Part shown: piece by piece, positions 24,224 to 34,666 of the stretch
How positions within the stretch are numbered: the stretch's first letter is position 1
Layout of the letters: every line of letters begins with the position of its first letter
Source of the DNA: Mangifera indica
Taxonomy: Eukaryota; Streptophyta; Magnoliopsida; Sapindales; Anacardiaceae
Length of the DNA: 64,000 nt
Direction: 5' to 3'
Assembly (NCBI RefSeq): GCF_011075055.1
Contig: NC_058151.1
Coordinates: 6,838,251-6,902,250 of the forward strand
Position numbers and translations under genes: made by a program
Notes under the pieces: generated by a model
What the model saw: only the letters and a program-made list of their open reading frames with translations
Database searches by the model: none
Told to the model about the DNA's origin: nothing

Positions 24224-27200
24224 ATGGAAAGCATTAAAATCACCAAAAAGCACCATAACCACCTTAACAACCCATTTCCTGCACATCCAAAATGTGTCCC
24301 TTTGATCCACGGAAATCTCCTTTTCAATTCCCATTCAGTTCCTTCTCAAAAGATTTTCTCAATTGGTAAGGATTTTCAGCTTCTTTGGACTTCCAAAAAT
24401 GGAGGATCTTTGTCCATTTTTCATAATTCTCATCTTACCAAACCCATGTGGTCCACCATCCCCGGACGACCCTTCGTCTCTGCTGCCCTGGCCGAGACTG
24501 AGGTTAATGAAAGCAGGGGATCTTTTCTTATCAAGGATACACATCTTCATTTGCTTTGCGTCCATCAAAGTATTGAAGATATCAGAATCATTGATGATGT
24601 TAAGTTTCCTAGTTTGGTTATAAGCGGATGGATTTTCAGTAAGAAGACGAAGAAGAGGCCAAGTTCAAGTGGTGCAAGATATTTCATAGTGTTTGATCAG
24701 AAAAGCAGTAATCAAGTTGGGTTTCAATTGAAGCTTGGAGGAGCAAACTTTCAGGTTAACACAAGAAGAAAGCGGCGAAGAAAGAGAAAGTTGGGATGGC
24801 GGTGGTCGCTTACAGGGGGAAGATCAAGAGGGTTTGCAGCAATTTTGTCATCAGTGACGGAGGAGGAAACGGAAATGTCAATGTCTCGGGAATTCAACAG
24901 GTTGTGTTTTATTTATTCAAGTGAAAGTAATGAAAGATTTTATGGCTTTGGAGAGCAGTTTTCTCATATGGATTTCAAGGGGAAAAGGGTTCCTATTTTT
25001 GTTCAAGAGCAAGGCATCGGAAGAGGTGATCAACCAATTACTTTTGCTGCTAATTTGGTTAGCTACAGGTGAGGTAACAGCATTTCCTACAAAACCTCCT
25101 GTATTATATTACTTTTTATTTATTTATTCTTCTTGCAGGGCTGGGGGTGATTGGAGTACGACTTATGCTCCATCTCCATTCTATATTACTTCCAAGATGA
25201 GATCTGTTTACCTTGAAGGTTATGATTATTCTATATTTGATCTCACTACTCCAGATAGAGTTCGAATACAGGTATAGCTGTAGATATAATTACTAGATTT
25301 CTAATATCATCTCCAGGCACAAGTAATTGAACTCATCCTCATCATTACATTGATTTTCACTACAACGGAATTTCAGTTATAGCACTAATGCAGATTGCTA
25401 AGAGATATTGCGTTGGGACATTTTATACAAGAATTTCTATACATTGTAACTGATTAAAAAGTTGAATAATTCTTTTGGCACATCCATAGTTCAAACTCGC
25501 AGTTTCCAACTTTCTTTGTCTTGGGGCTTGCAGATACATGGCAATTCACTTCAAGGAAGGATTTTATATGGAAACACACCTTCTGAGCTTATTGAATGCT
25601 TCACAGAAACAATTGGAAGACCTCCTGAACTTCCTGAGTGGATCATATCTGGGGCTGTTGCGGGAATGCAGGGTGGTACAGATGCTGTACTACATGTTTG
25701 GGATGCACTTAGGACTCATGAAGTTCCAGTTTCCGCATTTTGGTTGCAGGTTGTTCATGCTTAAAATCCTAATAAGATTTGAAATATTGACATTTAGTCA
25801 ACTTTGAGGTGCATAGGTTTTGCTAAGTTTTTTAAAATTTTTAGTAGTATAATAGAAAGCTTAATGAGTTGAAAATTAGGAGTCTTGATTTCTAATGCCA
25901 AAAGGCGATCAGATAAACTTCAAAGTTGAAATCACTTCCTCGAATCAGATCTGATAGAATAAACAATCAGCATTCGTCAGTATTATTCCAGGCCTCATAT
26001 TTCACTGTGCAAAAATTGTTCAGGATTGGGTAGGTCAGCGGAGCACATTAATTGGATCACAGTTATGGTGGAACTGGGAAGTGGATACAAAAAGATATCA
26101 GGGATGGCAACAACTTATCAAAGATCTTAGTGCTCAGCATATCAAAGTTATGACTTACTGCAATCCTTGTTTGGCTCCGGTATGTATTTTTCCAAATTAA
26201 GAGTCAAAGAACTACATGGACTCTTTCATAACAATATATTTGATTTGATTGGCAACAGATTTGGAATTTCCAGCTCTTTTTGAACCTTTATATGCCTTCA
26301 TAGGTTGATGAAAAACCAAATAAGAGGAGAAACCTTTTCGATGAGGCCAAAAAATTAGGCATCTTGGTGAAAGATAAGCATGGGGAACCATACATGGTTC
26401 CAAATACAGCTTTTGATGTCGGAATGTTGGATTTGACACATCCGGATACTGCTAGTTGGTTCAAGCATATTTTACAAGAAATGGTAGATGATGGAGTCAG
26501 AGGGTGGATGGCTGATTTTGGTGAAGGCCTACCAATAGACGCCACCCTATATTCAGGTTTTAAACACTTCAATTTTTTTTTTTTTAATGACCTTTGAGAG
26601 TCTGAGAAGCTGTTCTTATGCCAATACATGATGAATGACACAACTTAACTAAATATTTTAAGAAAATGACTGACCATACAAGAAACATGCTACTGTAAGA
26701 TATTGTTTTATTTATTTATATAAAGCAAATCCAATTATACGAACGAGTTATGTGCTTTTATCATAAGACCCCTGGGTGAAATTGGCTCGAGAGCCTAAGC
26801 TTAAAGGAAATTTTATTGACAAGAAAACTCAATTTTGATACTCAGTAACCGAAAACTCGAAAGAAAGACAAAATGACTTGAAAGAATTAATTTTTTAGCA
26901 AATGATAGGTCCCGTTTTTATTTAACAGAAAAAAATAATAAAAAACGGTACAGGTCATTACAAACTTCCTCCCCTATTGGGAAAGAGGATTAGGCGGTTG
27001 TTACTTATTAATATCTATTCCCTGAGCTTTATAGATGGTAGATAGGATTTGAATGTCTTAAATTTTACATGCTTTTTTCGCTGGGATGAACTAAAAATTA
27101 GAGAGAAAGAGCTGATGAGGGATAGGTAAAATATAAGAGAAAGAAAAGTTTCTCTCTATTTCTTCATGTGTTGAAGAGCAGGAAGGAAGAAGAGACAAAT

Positions 27201-28831
27201 GAATGGGTAAATCATAAAATGTTGTTCTTCAAGTCACAGTCAATAATGCCTGCTTTAGTCCATCAACTCCCTGGCCTCTGTTGATCCTTCAACTTCACCC
27301 ACCTACCAATCACAAAAGGCAGGAACTTTGCATTTATAAATTATATACTTGTGATCACTTAGGACATCACATTACAAACTAGTCTTAAGTGCTCACAAGT
27401 AGATAAGTTATAAATGCACAAAGTACGGTTTTCAGTCAACACCGCATTTCAAACAAGTGTCGCCACATTTACTGCTGGCTTAAGTGAGTGTTTCAATCAG
27501 CATCTTAGAAAACTAGTAAAATGTTAATGAATATCGTTTATATACAGCACAACTTGGCCCTTTCCGCGAAATATATAGTAATTTTTCCCCAAACATTTTT
27601 ATGACTATTCGCTTTCCTTCTAACTAACTTCCCTTCTCTTCCTCCCAAACACCAAATAAAATTAGAAAATAATGATATGACAATGTCAATGAGTATATTC
27701 TACTCCTACTAGGTTTATTTTCCAGTAATTATTATTAGTGTTTTCTTTTTGCAATGGTAGAACATAATTTAATTAGTTTGAACTTACTGTCTCAGGTGAA
27801 GATCCTATTTCAGCCCATAACAGATACCCAGAACTTTGGGCCCAGATGAATCGAGAATTCGTGGAAGAATGGAAAGGTAAGTGTCTAGGAAAAGGAAGAG
27901 CAGAGTCAGAAGAAGGTTTGGTGTTCTTTATGAGGGCTGGTTTCAGAGACAGTCCAAAATGGGGAATGCTCTTTTGGGAAGGAGACCAAATGGTAAGTTG
28001 GCAAGCTAATGATGGGATAAAGAGTGCTGTAATTGGCCTGCTAAGCAGTGGACTGTCAGGGTATGCATTTAACCACAGTGATATTGGAGGATATTGTGCA
28101 GTAAACTTACCTCTAATTAAATATCGAAGAAGTGAAGAGCTGTTGTTGCGATGGATGGAGCTAAATGCTTTCACAACTATTTTCCGAACCCACGAGGTAG
28201 CAAGAAATTAATATAAATGAATAAACAAAATAGGCTATATTTTCCTTTCATTTCATCAATTACTGACTGCAATCTATCTGTCCTCTCCACACACAGGGAA
28301 ATAAACCATCATGCAATACCCAGTTCTACTCAAACCATCAAACATTATCACATTTTGCCCGCTTTGCTAAAGTGTATAAAGCTTGGAAGTTCTACAGAAT
28401 CCAACTTGTAAAGGTGAAACTTGTAAAGATATATGAAATGCCCAAAATTAGTGTTTTCAACAGAAAATCTAACAAAACAAATCTGTAACTCCCAGGAAGC
28501 AGCTGAAAAAGGCCTGCCTGTTTGCCGTCATCTATTTCTCCATTACCCAGATGATGAGAGGGTGCAAAGGTTGAGTTACCATCAGTTTTTGGTGGGTACA
28601 GAGATCCTAGTGGTGCCTACACTCGACAAAGGAAAGAAAAAAGTGAGAGCATATTTTCCAGTTGGAGAAAGCAGGCCTTGGCAACACGTTTGGACAGGAA
28701 AAATATTTACAAGACAAGGTTGTGATGCTTGGGTAGAAGCTCCTATTGGCTATCCGGCGGTCTTTGTTAAGGCTGGTTCCTTAGTAGGAGAAACTTTTTT
28801 GAAGAACCTCATAAATTATGAAATTCTTTGA
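24224..28831 (+). CDS. GH31 glycosidase, plant YihQ/sulfoquinovosidase-like; eight exons, apparently intact
   Basis: Exons: 24224-25068, 25139-25271, 25534-25749, 26024-26179, 26304-26556, 27796-28196, 28297-28413, 28496-28831. All introns are GT-AG and the phases join without a stop, giving 818 residues. GH31 enzymes are retaining alpha-glycosidases with a TIM-barrel core; the YihQ branch in bacteria releases sulfoquinovose from plant sulfolipid headgroups. Visible landmarks: an N-terminal beta-sandwich domain containing FYGFGEQF (end of exon 1), LPEWIISGAVAGMQGGTD (exon 3), FWLQ/DW across intron 3, WWNW (exon 4), nucleophile Asp521 in GWMADFGE (exon 5), acid/base Asp598 in WEGDQ and HSDIGGY (exon 6), RTHE/GNKP across intron 6, and LFLHYPDD (exon 8). 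No signal or transit peptide is obvious, so a cytosolic site is possible. Family placement is confident. The substrate is not: the position equivalent to sulfonate-binding Arg301 of E. coli YihQ reads Gln411. Confidence 0.93.
26557..27795 (+). other. Intron 5 of the GH31 gene, unusually long
   Basis: This 1,239-bp intron is far longer than its sister introns (70, 262, 274, 124, 100 and 82 bp). It runs from GTTTTA to a TCTCAG acceptor and splits a Gly codon (phase 1). I found no terminal repeats, coding remnant or poly-A tail that would identify an inserted element. The extra length is therefore unexplained. Confidence 0.75.
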
Positions 28832-29112
28832 CAAGGCCGGCAAAATTCTTTAGATTTACAGGTTGAATTTGATTATTGTTTTGGTAATTTAGTTGTGAAT
28901 ATAGTTGGAATTGAATACAGTAGAATGCATTTGCTTGAGATTGAATCAATTTTTAGGCAAACTGTAGACTAGATTTCCATGGTTTGCATGCGTTACCCAA
29001 TTTGCGTAACGTACACAAACTAAGGATAATTACAAAAAAAAAAAAAAATCTAAAGCCAACACCTTATTCTACAAAACCTAAAGCCATAAACACTATTTTA
29101 CAAGACCCTAAA
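28832..29112. other. 3' flank of the GH31 gene
   Basis: About 280 bp between the stop codon and the gypsy LTR. No perfect AATAAA is present; TTGAATTTGATTATTG and ATTGAATACAG are weak candidates for polyadenylation elements. A run of 16 A begins at about 29032. Confidence 0.45.
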
Positions 29113-29575
29113 TGATAGGTTCTAGTTGGAGCCAAGTAGTATATCTTAAAATCTACAATATTCTCTTGGGATGAGAACAAACCACATAATTTTGGATAAA
29201 GACATGATTCTTTTTTATTGAATTTTGAAGAACTTAAATATATAAAATTTAACTACTACTCCTAAACTCACGACCACTCTTACTAAAACAAAGATTTAAT
29301 TAGTAACTAACAAACCCATAAATAAACAAATCATTATCCACAATGAAAGACTAATTCTACTACAGGACCTATTCTCATGCATGTTATAGACCTTAGCTTG
29401 GACCACCTCTTGATAGCACATCCTTGATATTCTCATGCATTCCCCTATGTGACCAAGCATGAAATTTCATTCTCAATATCCTTATGCAATCCCCCACGTG
29501 ACCATGCCTATCTACCCTTCTTACATATATTTCGAATTTTTAATTGGGATGCATTGAGAACGTCTTGGCTTAACA
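29113..29575 (-). repeat. 3' LTR of element F (463 bp)
   Basis: Aligns along its full length with 38307-38770. In plus-strand reading it runs TGATAGGTTC to GGCTTAACA; on the minus strand it starts TGTTAAGCC and ends CTATCA. It is preceded on the minus strand by the purine-rich AAAGAGGGGGGTAT, a good polypurine tract. Confidence 0.88.
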
Positions 29576-29584
29576 ATACCCCCC

Positions 29585-30215
29585 TCTTTCACTGGGACCT
29601 TGTCCTCAAGGTCCAAATTCATGAATCTATCTCACAGCTCCTCAGTATTTTTGCAAGTGGCATCATCTGCAGGTAGACATTTCCATTTGACTAGGCTTTC
29701 TGCAACAAATCGAGCTCGTTTTTTTACCCATTGATGATCTAAGATAGCCTCAGGTTCAAGAACGAGTTCTCTATCATCTGTAATAGGTGGTAAATCAATA
29801 GTAGCTTCAATTGTGTTACCTACTTTTTTTTTAGCAACGACACATGGAAAACTAGATGCACACGGGACTCCTTTGGCAACTTGAGTTTATAGGCCACTTT
29901 TCCAATTTGTTTCTTGACTTGAAAAGGCCCATAAAATTGACTTGCTAGCTTTTGAAACATTATTTTAAAAACTGATTTCTGTCGATGTGGATGGAGTTTT
30001 ACATAAACCAAGTCACTTTCTCAAAATTCGACATCCCTTCGCTTAGCATTTGCTATCTATTTCATTTGATTGTTGGCAGCATGTAGATTGGCTTTGGGTT
30101 GTCGTAATAGCTCATCTTTTGAAATCAGACTTCGATCCACTTCATTCACTAGTAAGAAGCCCACTTGATAATAAGGAATGGTTGGTAAAGGGCAACTATA
30201 TAGAGTTTGAAAGGG
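29585..30215 (-). pseudogene. Element F pol: integrase C-terminus and chromodomain
   Basis: Minus strand 30011-29820 encodes [33 protein letters not shown] and [11 protein letters not shown], the GPY/F integrase tail. After a stop, 29770-29600 gives QWVKKRARFVAESLVKWKCL and ADDAT, a chromodomain-like module, which places the element among chromoviruses. Chromodomains steer integration to marked chromatin in related elements; here the frame is broken. Confidence 0.8.
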
Positions 30216-30220
30216 CGTCA

Positions 30221-30541
30221 TGTTAGTTAGTTGAGTTTGTTTTGAACTAAATCCTTTTTAGTTTAAACTAATGTCCAACTAGATTAAGTATAGTTGGTGA
30301 TGAAATATATGGTAGTCCATCAACTAAGAATCCTTTTTGCAGTAAAGTATGGTCTCAATGTACTTGTCTCAATATAAAAAGATAACTTTAATACTTGTTC
30401 ATGTAATTTTTCAATTCATCAAAAAAAATCATCTCAAGTTCTCTCTCTAAAATTTTTCTCTGTACTATACTTTAGTAGTTTCTGTTTTTGCTTCTGATTG
30501 TTGAATTAAGCTTGAGCAAATTCAGTTGAGTCAAAACAACA
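30221..30541 (+). repeat. 5' LTR of element E (321 bp)
   Basis: Runs TGTTAGTTAG to AAAACAACA. A TATAAAAA box lies at 30373-30380. It differs from the 3' LTR by about 25 substitutions (eye count) and a 14-bp indel around TGTACTTGTCTCAA. Confidence 0.92.
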
Positions 30542-30553
30542 TGGTATCAGAGC
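30542..30553 (+). other. Primer-binding site of element E (tRNA-Met)
   Basis: TGGTATCAGAGC follows the 5' LTR with no gap. Confidence 0.92.
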
Positions 30554-30654
30554 TGCTAAGGTCTTAAGGGGTGTGTCTCTTAAATCTTGTTGCTTCAAAT
30601 TTTTTCTTGCCTCTGTTTCCTTCTATAATTAGTTACTTGGCTATCCTTCCTGAA

Positions 30655-33175
30655 ATGGCTTCCTCATCAACTCATTCCTCTCATTCACCTTCATTATATA
30701 ATGGTGAAAACTATCAAATTTGGGCTGTAAAAATGAAGGCTTTTTTGAGAGGATTGGGACTATGGTAGTTTATAGAGGAAGAAAAACAACCTCCAACTTT
30801 GGGGCCAAATCCAACACTTAATCAAATAAGGATGTATAAGGAGGAATTAACCAAGGCTCCTAGAGCCTTGTCAACCATTTACCAGAGCATAACTGATGTT
30901 GTTTTCACTAAGATCATGGCATGTGAGACAACAAAAGAGGCTTGAGATAAGTTAAAGGAGGATTCATTAGGGAGTGAGAGATCATGATTGATGAATGTCT
31001 TGAATTTGAGAAAAGAGTTTGAAATGGTGAAGATGAAGGAATCAAAAATTGTAAAAGAGTATTTTGATCAAATTTAGAATGTGGTAAATCAAATAAGACT
31101 CTTGGAAGAAACACTTGAAGATAAGAGAATAGTTGAAAAACTCTTAGTAAGTGTCCTCGAGAGATATGAAGCAAAAATCTCCTCTTTGGAAGATTCAAAA
31201 AGCTTCAATGAATTGACCGTTTCAAAAGTGATTAATGCTCTTAAGGCTCAAGACTAGAGAAAAGCATTAAGGCTAGAGGAGCAAACAGAAAGTGCTTTAG
31301 CACAAAAAATGCAAGAGAAGAATATAAGCACAGATTCAAGCAAAAGGCAAAGCAGTGACAAGAAGGAGGATAAAAAGGAGAAAGGGAAATTCTAGGGTGA
31401 TAAAAAAGGAAAGTATAATCTTTGCCCTCACTACAAGAAAAAGGGCCATTCATCAAATTATTGCTGGTTCAAACCCAATGTTAAATGTATAATTTGCTAT
31501 TAGTATGGTCATGTTGATCGAGTATGCAAGAGCAAACAGGGAAGCTAAAATCAATCTCCTCAACAAGCTCAAGTTGTGGAGAAATAAGAAATATCAAGTG
31601 AAAGTTTATTTGTGGCCACTTACTATACAACTCAAGATATTCAAAGATCATAACTGCTTGATAGTGGATGTTCAAGTCATATGACTTATGATTCTACACT
31701 CCTTGCTGATTTGGATGAAAACTTCATCTCCAAGGTTAGAATTGGAAATGGGGACCTTTTTGATATGAAAGGGAAAGGTTATGCCTTAATAAGCGCAACC
31801 TTAGGTACAAAAGTTATCCATGATGTACTTTATGTGCCTAAAATAAATTTTAATTTGCTTAGTGTTGGTTAAATGATGGAAAGGGGCTACACTTTACAAT
31901 TCAAAATGATTGTTGTATTATTTCTGATACTAAAGGCATTGAAGTCATGACAGTCAAGATGAAAGACAAGAATTTTGCTATCAGTTTCGAAAATTCACAT
32001 GCAAATGTACCTAGGTGTGACAATGACAGTTCTAGCTTATGGCATAAAAGACTAGGACACTTTAGCTACTCAACCTTAAAATCAATGCATGATGAAGGGT
32101 TAGTAACAAAGTTACCTAACATAAAATTAGAAAATGGCATTTGTGAGGTATGTCAATTGGGTAAACAAACCAGATTCCCTTTCTCAAACAGTAAATGAAG
32201 ATCAAAACAAATGTTGGAGCTTATTCACTTTGACCTCTGTGGTCTTTTAAACATACCTTCCTTGAGTGGTAATAAATATATGCTTTTGTTCATTGATGAT
32301 ATGACCAGGTTTTATTAGGGTTATTTTCTAGAATAAAAGACAGAAGTTTTTGAAACCTTTAAAAGTTTCAAGACTAAAGTTGAAACTCAATCAGACTACA
32401 AATTAAAAATGCTTAGAATAGATAATGGTTCTGAATATTCCTCCAAGTTATTTGCTGATTTTTGTAGCTCTGAAGGAATCATCCATCAATTAATAACTCC
32501 CTACACTCTTCAGCAAAATAGAGTGAGTGAGAGAAATAATAGATCAGTCTTGGACATGACCAGATGTCTGTTATTTGAGAAGAAATTACCTAAGGTGTTT
32601 TGGGCAGAAGCTGCTAACACTACCATCTACTTGTTAAACTTGCTTCCAACAAGAGCCTTAAAAAATTCAACACCTTATCAAGCTTGACATGGGAGGATAC
32701 CTTTTGTGAATCATCTGAAAAATATTTGGAAGCCCTTATTATGTTTCCATTCCAAATGAAAAAAGAAACAAGCTTGACACCAAAGCTGAAATAGGAATAT
32801 TCATAGGCTGTAGCCTTATTACCAAAGGTTATAGAGTTTACAATCCTTAAACCAAAAACATCTTGGTTAGTAGGGATGTAAAATTTGATGAATATGAAGT
32901 TCTGAGTTGGGAAGAAAAGGTTGAAAATCCATATGATATAAGTATCAAGCCAAGACTAATTATAGAACCATCGAATTTTTTTGACATAAGTGATGATAAA
33001 GAAGAAATTCCAAAGTCCAGAATAAGATCACTTGATGACATTTATAAAAGATGCAATTTTGTGTTAGTTGAACCAGAAACCTATAAAGAAGCTTCTTATA
33101 TTCAGGCCTGGATAGAAGCCATGAAGGAAGAACTCAATACGATTACAAAAAATTGCACCTAGAGTTTAGTTCAAA
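30655..33175 (+). pseudogene. Element E gag, protease and integrase
   Basis: Gag starts at 30655 (MASSSTHSSH, NGENYQIWAVKMKAFL). The zinc knuckle CIICY-YGHVDRVCK is near 31488-31530, the protease LLDSGCSSHMT near 31655-31690. The pre-integrase LWHKRLGHFS and CEVCQLGKQ lie in 32037-32180. Integrase segments MLRIDNGSEYSS and TPYTLQQNRVSERNN are in 32409-32687. More than a dozen stops interrupt the frame. Most fall where the family has Trp or Gln, as in GLW-FIEE, KAQD-RKAL, CY-YGH and RFY-GYFLE-KTE. Confidence 0.88.
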
Positions 33176-34311
33176 AACCAGCTAACCATAAAGTCATAGG
33201 TGTTAAATGGGTTTTTTAGAACCAAGTTGAACCCTAATGGTACAGTTAATAAGCTCAAAGTAAGACTTGTAGTTAAAGGATATCAATAGCAACCTGGAAC
33301 AAATTTTTCTAACACTTTCTCTCCTATTGTAAGCTAAAATGAAGTCACCCTGCATGTTAAAAAGATCAATGGTAAAGTGAAAATAATTGTATCACTGTAT
33401 GTTGATGATCTCCTAGTGACAGAAGGAGATTCTTTTTTAATTCAAAAATTCAAGCAAGAAATGCAGGAGGAGTTTGATATGTCTGACTTGGGTGAGATGA
33501 AGTATTTCTTGGGCTTAGAAATTCTTCAAAAGTCTAATGGCATTTTTGTGTCACAAAGCAAATATTCCAAAGACCTAATATGGAAGTTTCATATGAATGA
33601 ATGTAAGGAAGTTTCTACTCCCTTAGCAGTGAATGAAAAATTAATGAAGAATGATGTAGTAGAAAAGATTGATGCAACCAAATTTAGAAGACTTATAAGC
33701 TGCTTGTTATATCTTTGTACAAGTAGACCAGACATCATGTATGCCACTTTATTGCTATCCAGATTTATGTAGGAACCAAGCAACCTTCACTGAAGTACAA
33801 AAAAAATGATACTAAGGTATGTCAAAGGTATAATCAACTATGGCTTATAGTTTTGAAACCATCAAGGAAGAGATCTAGTTAGATATTCAGACAGTGATTA
33901 GGCTAGTAGCACCGATGACTACAAAAGCACTTCAAGTTTTTGTTTTTCATTTGGTGAAACTATTTTCTATTGTAATTCAAATAAACAAGATATTGTAGCA
34001 CAATCAATTGTCGAAGCAGAATATGTGGCATTAGCAGCAGCAAACAATAAGGCTATATAGCTGAAAAAGTTTTTAACTGATCTAGATCAGTCTATGGACA
34101 AAAGATTGACAATCTATGTTGATAACAAAGCTGCCATAGCCATCTCCAAAAATCCAATTCAGCATGGTAGAACTAAACATATTAATGTTAAATATCATGC
34201 TATAAGAGAAGCTACTAAAATGGGAGAAATTGTTTTGGAACATTGTAACTCATCAGATCAGTTAGCAGATATAATGACCAAGACTCTTCCTAAACCTCAA
34301 TTTGAAATTTG
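33176..34311 (+). pseudogene. Element E reverse transcriptase (core deleted) and RNase H
   Basis: HKVIGVKWVF opens RT at about 33190, but after FSNTFSPIV (near 33330) the sequence jumps to KINGKVKIIVSLYVDDLLVT (33377 on). The roughly 120-residue fingers/palm block with the first catalytic Asp is missing, although YVDD remains. RNase H follows, ending with YVDNKAAIAISKNP, HGRTKHI and DIMTKTLP, and a stop at about 34311 just before the 3' LTR. Confidence 0.87.
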
Positions 34312-34353
34312 AGGCAGAAACTTGGTGTATTAAAAATAATCTCAAATGAGAAG

Positions 34354-34661
34354 TGTTAGTTAGTTGAGTTTGTTTTGAACTAAATCCTTTTTCGTTTAAA
34401 CTAAAGTCCAACTAGATTAGGTATAGTTGGTGATGAAATGTATAGTAATCCATCAACTAAGAATCTTTTTTGCAGTAAAGTATGGTCTCAATATAAAAAG
34501 GTAACTCTAATGCTTGTACATGTAATTTTTCAATTCATCAAAAAAACTCATCTCAAGTTCTCTCTCTCTAAAATTTTTCTTTGCATTATACTTTAGTAGA
34601 TCTTGTTTTTGCTTCTAATTATTGAATTGAGCTTGAACAAATTCAATTGAGCAAAACAACA
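34354..34661 (+). repeat. 3' LTR of element E (308 bp)
   Basis: Partner of 30221-30541, ending AAAACAACA and followed by CGTCA. A purine-rich AAATGAGAAG precedes it as a candidate polypurine tract. Confidence 0.92.
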
Positions 34662-34666
34662 CGTCA

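Larger units (their letters stand above)
30221..34661 (+). mobile_element. Complete but defective Ty1/copia element (element E), 4,441 bp
   Basis: Bounded by LTRs at 30221-30541 and 34354-34661 and by perfect 5-bp target duplications CGTCA at 30216-30220 and 34662-34666. The order gag, zinc knuckle, protease, pre-integrase, integrase, reverse transcriptase, RNase H is that of copia. It sits inside the integrase gene of element F in opposite orientation and so is younger than F. The reading frame has many stops, and the catalytic part of RT is deleted. Confidence 0.93.

Noticed and set aside
24359..24623. Alternative ORFs over exon 1 of the GH31 gene
   Set aside because: Shadow frames; the GH31 frame has clear homology and joins seven further exons.
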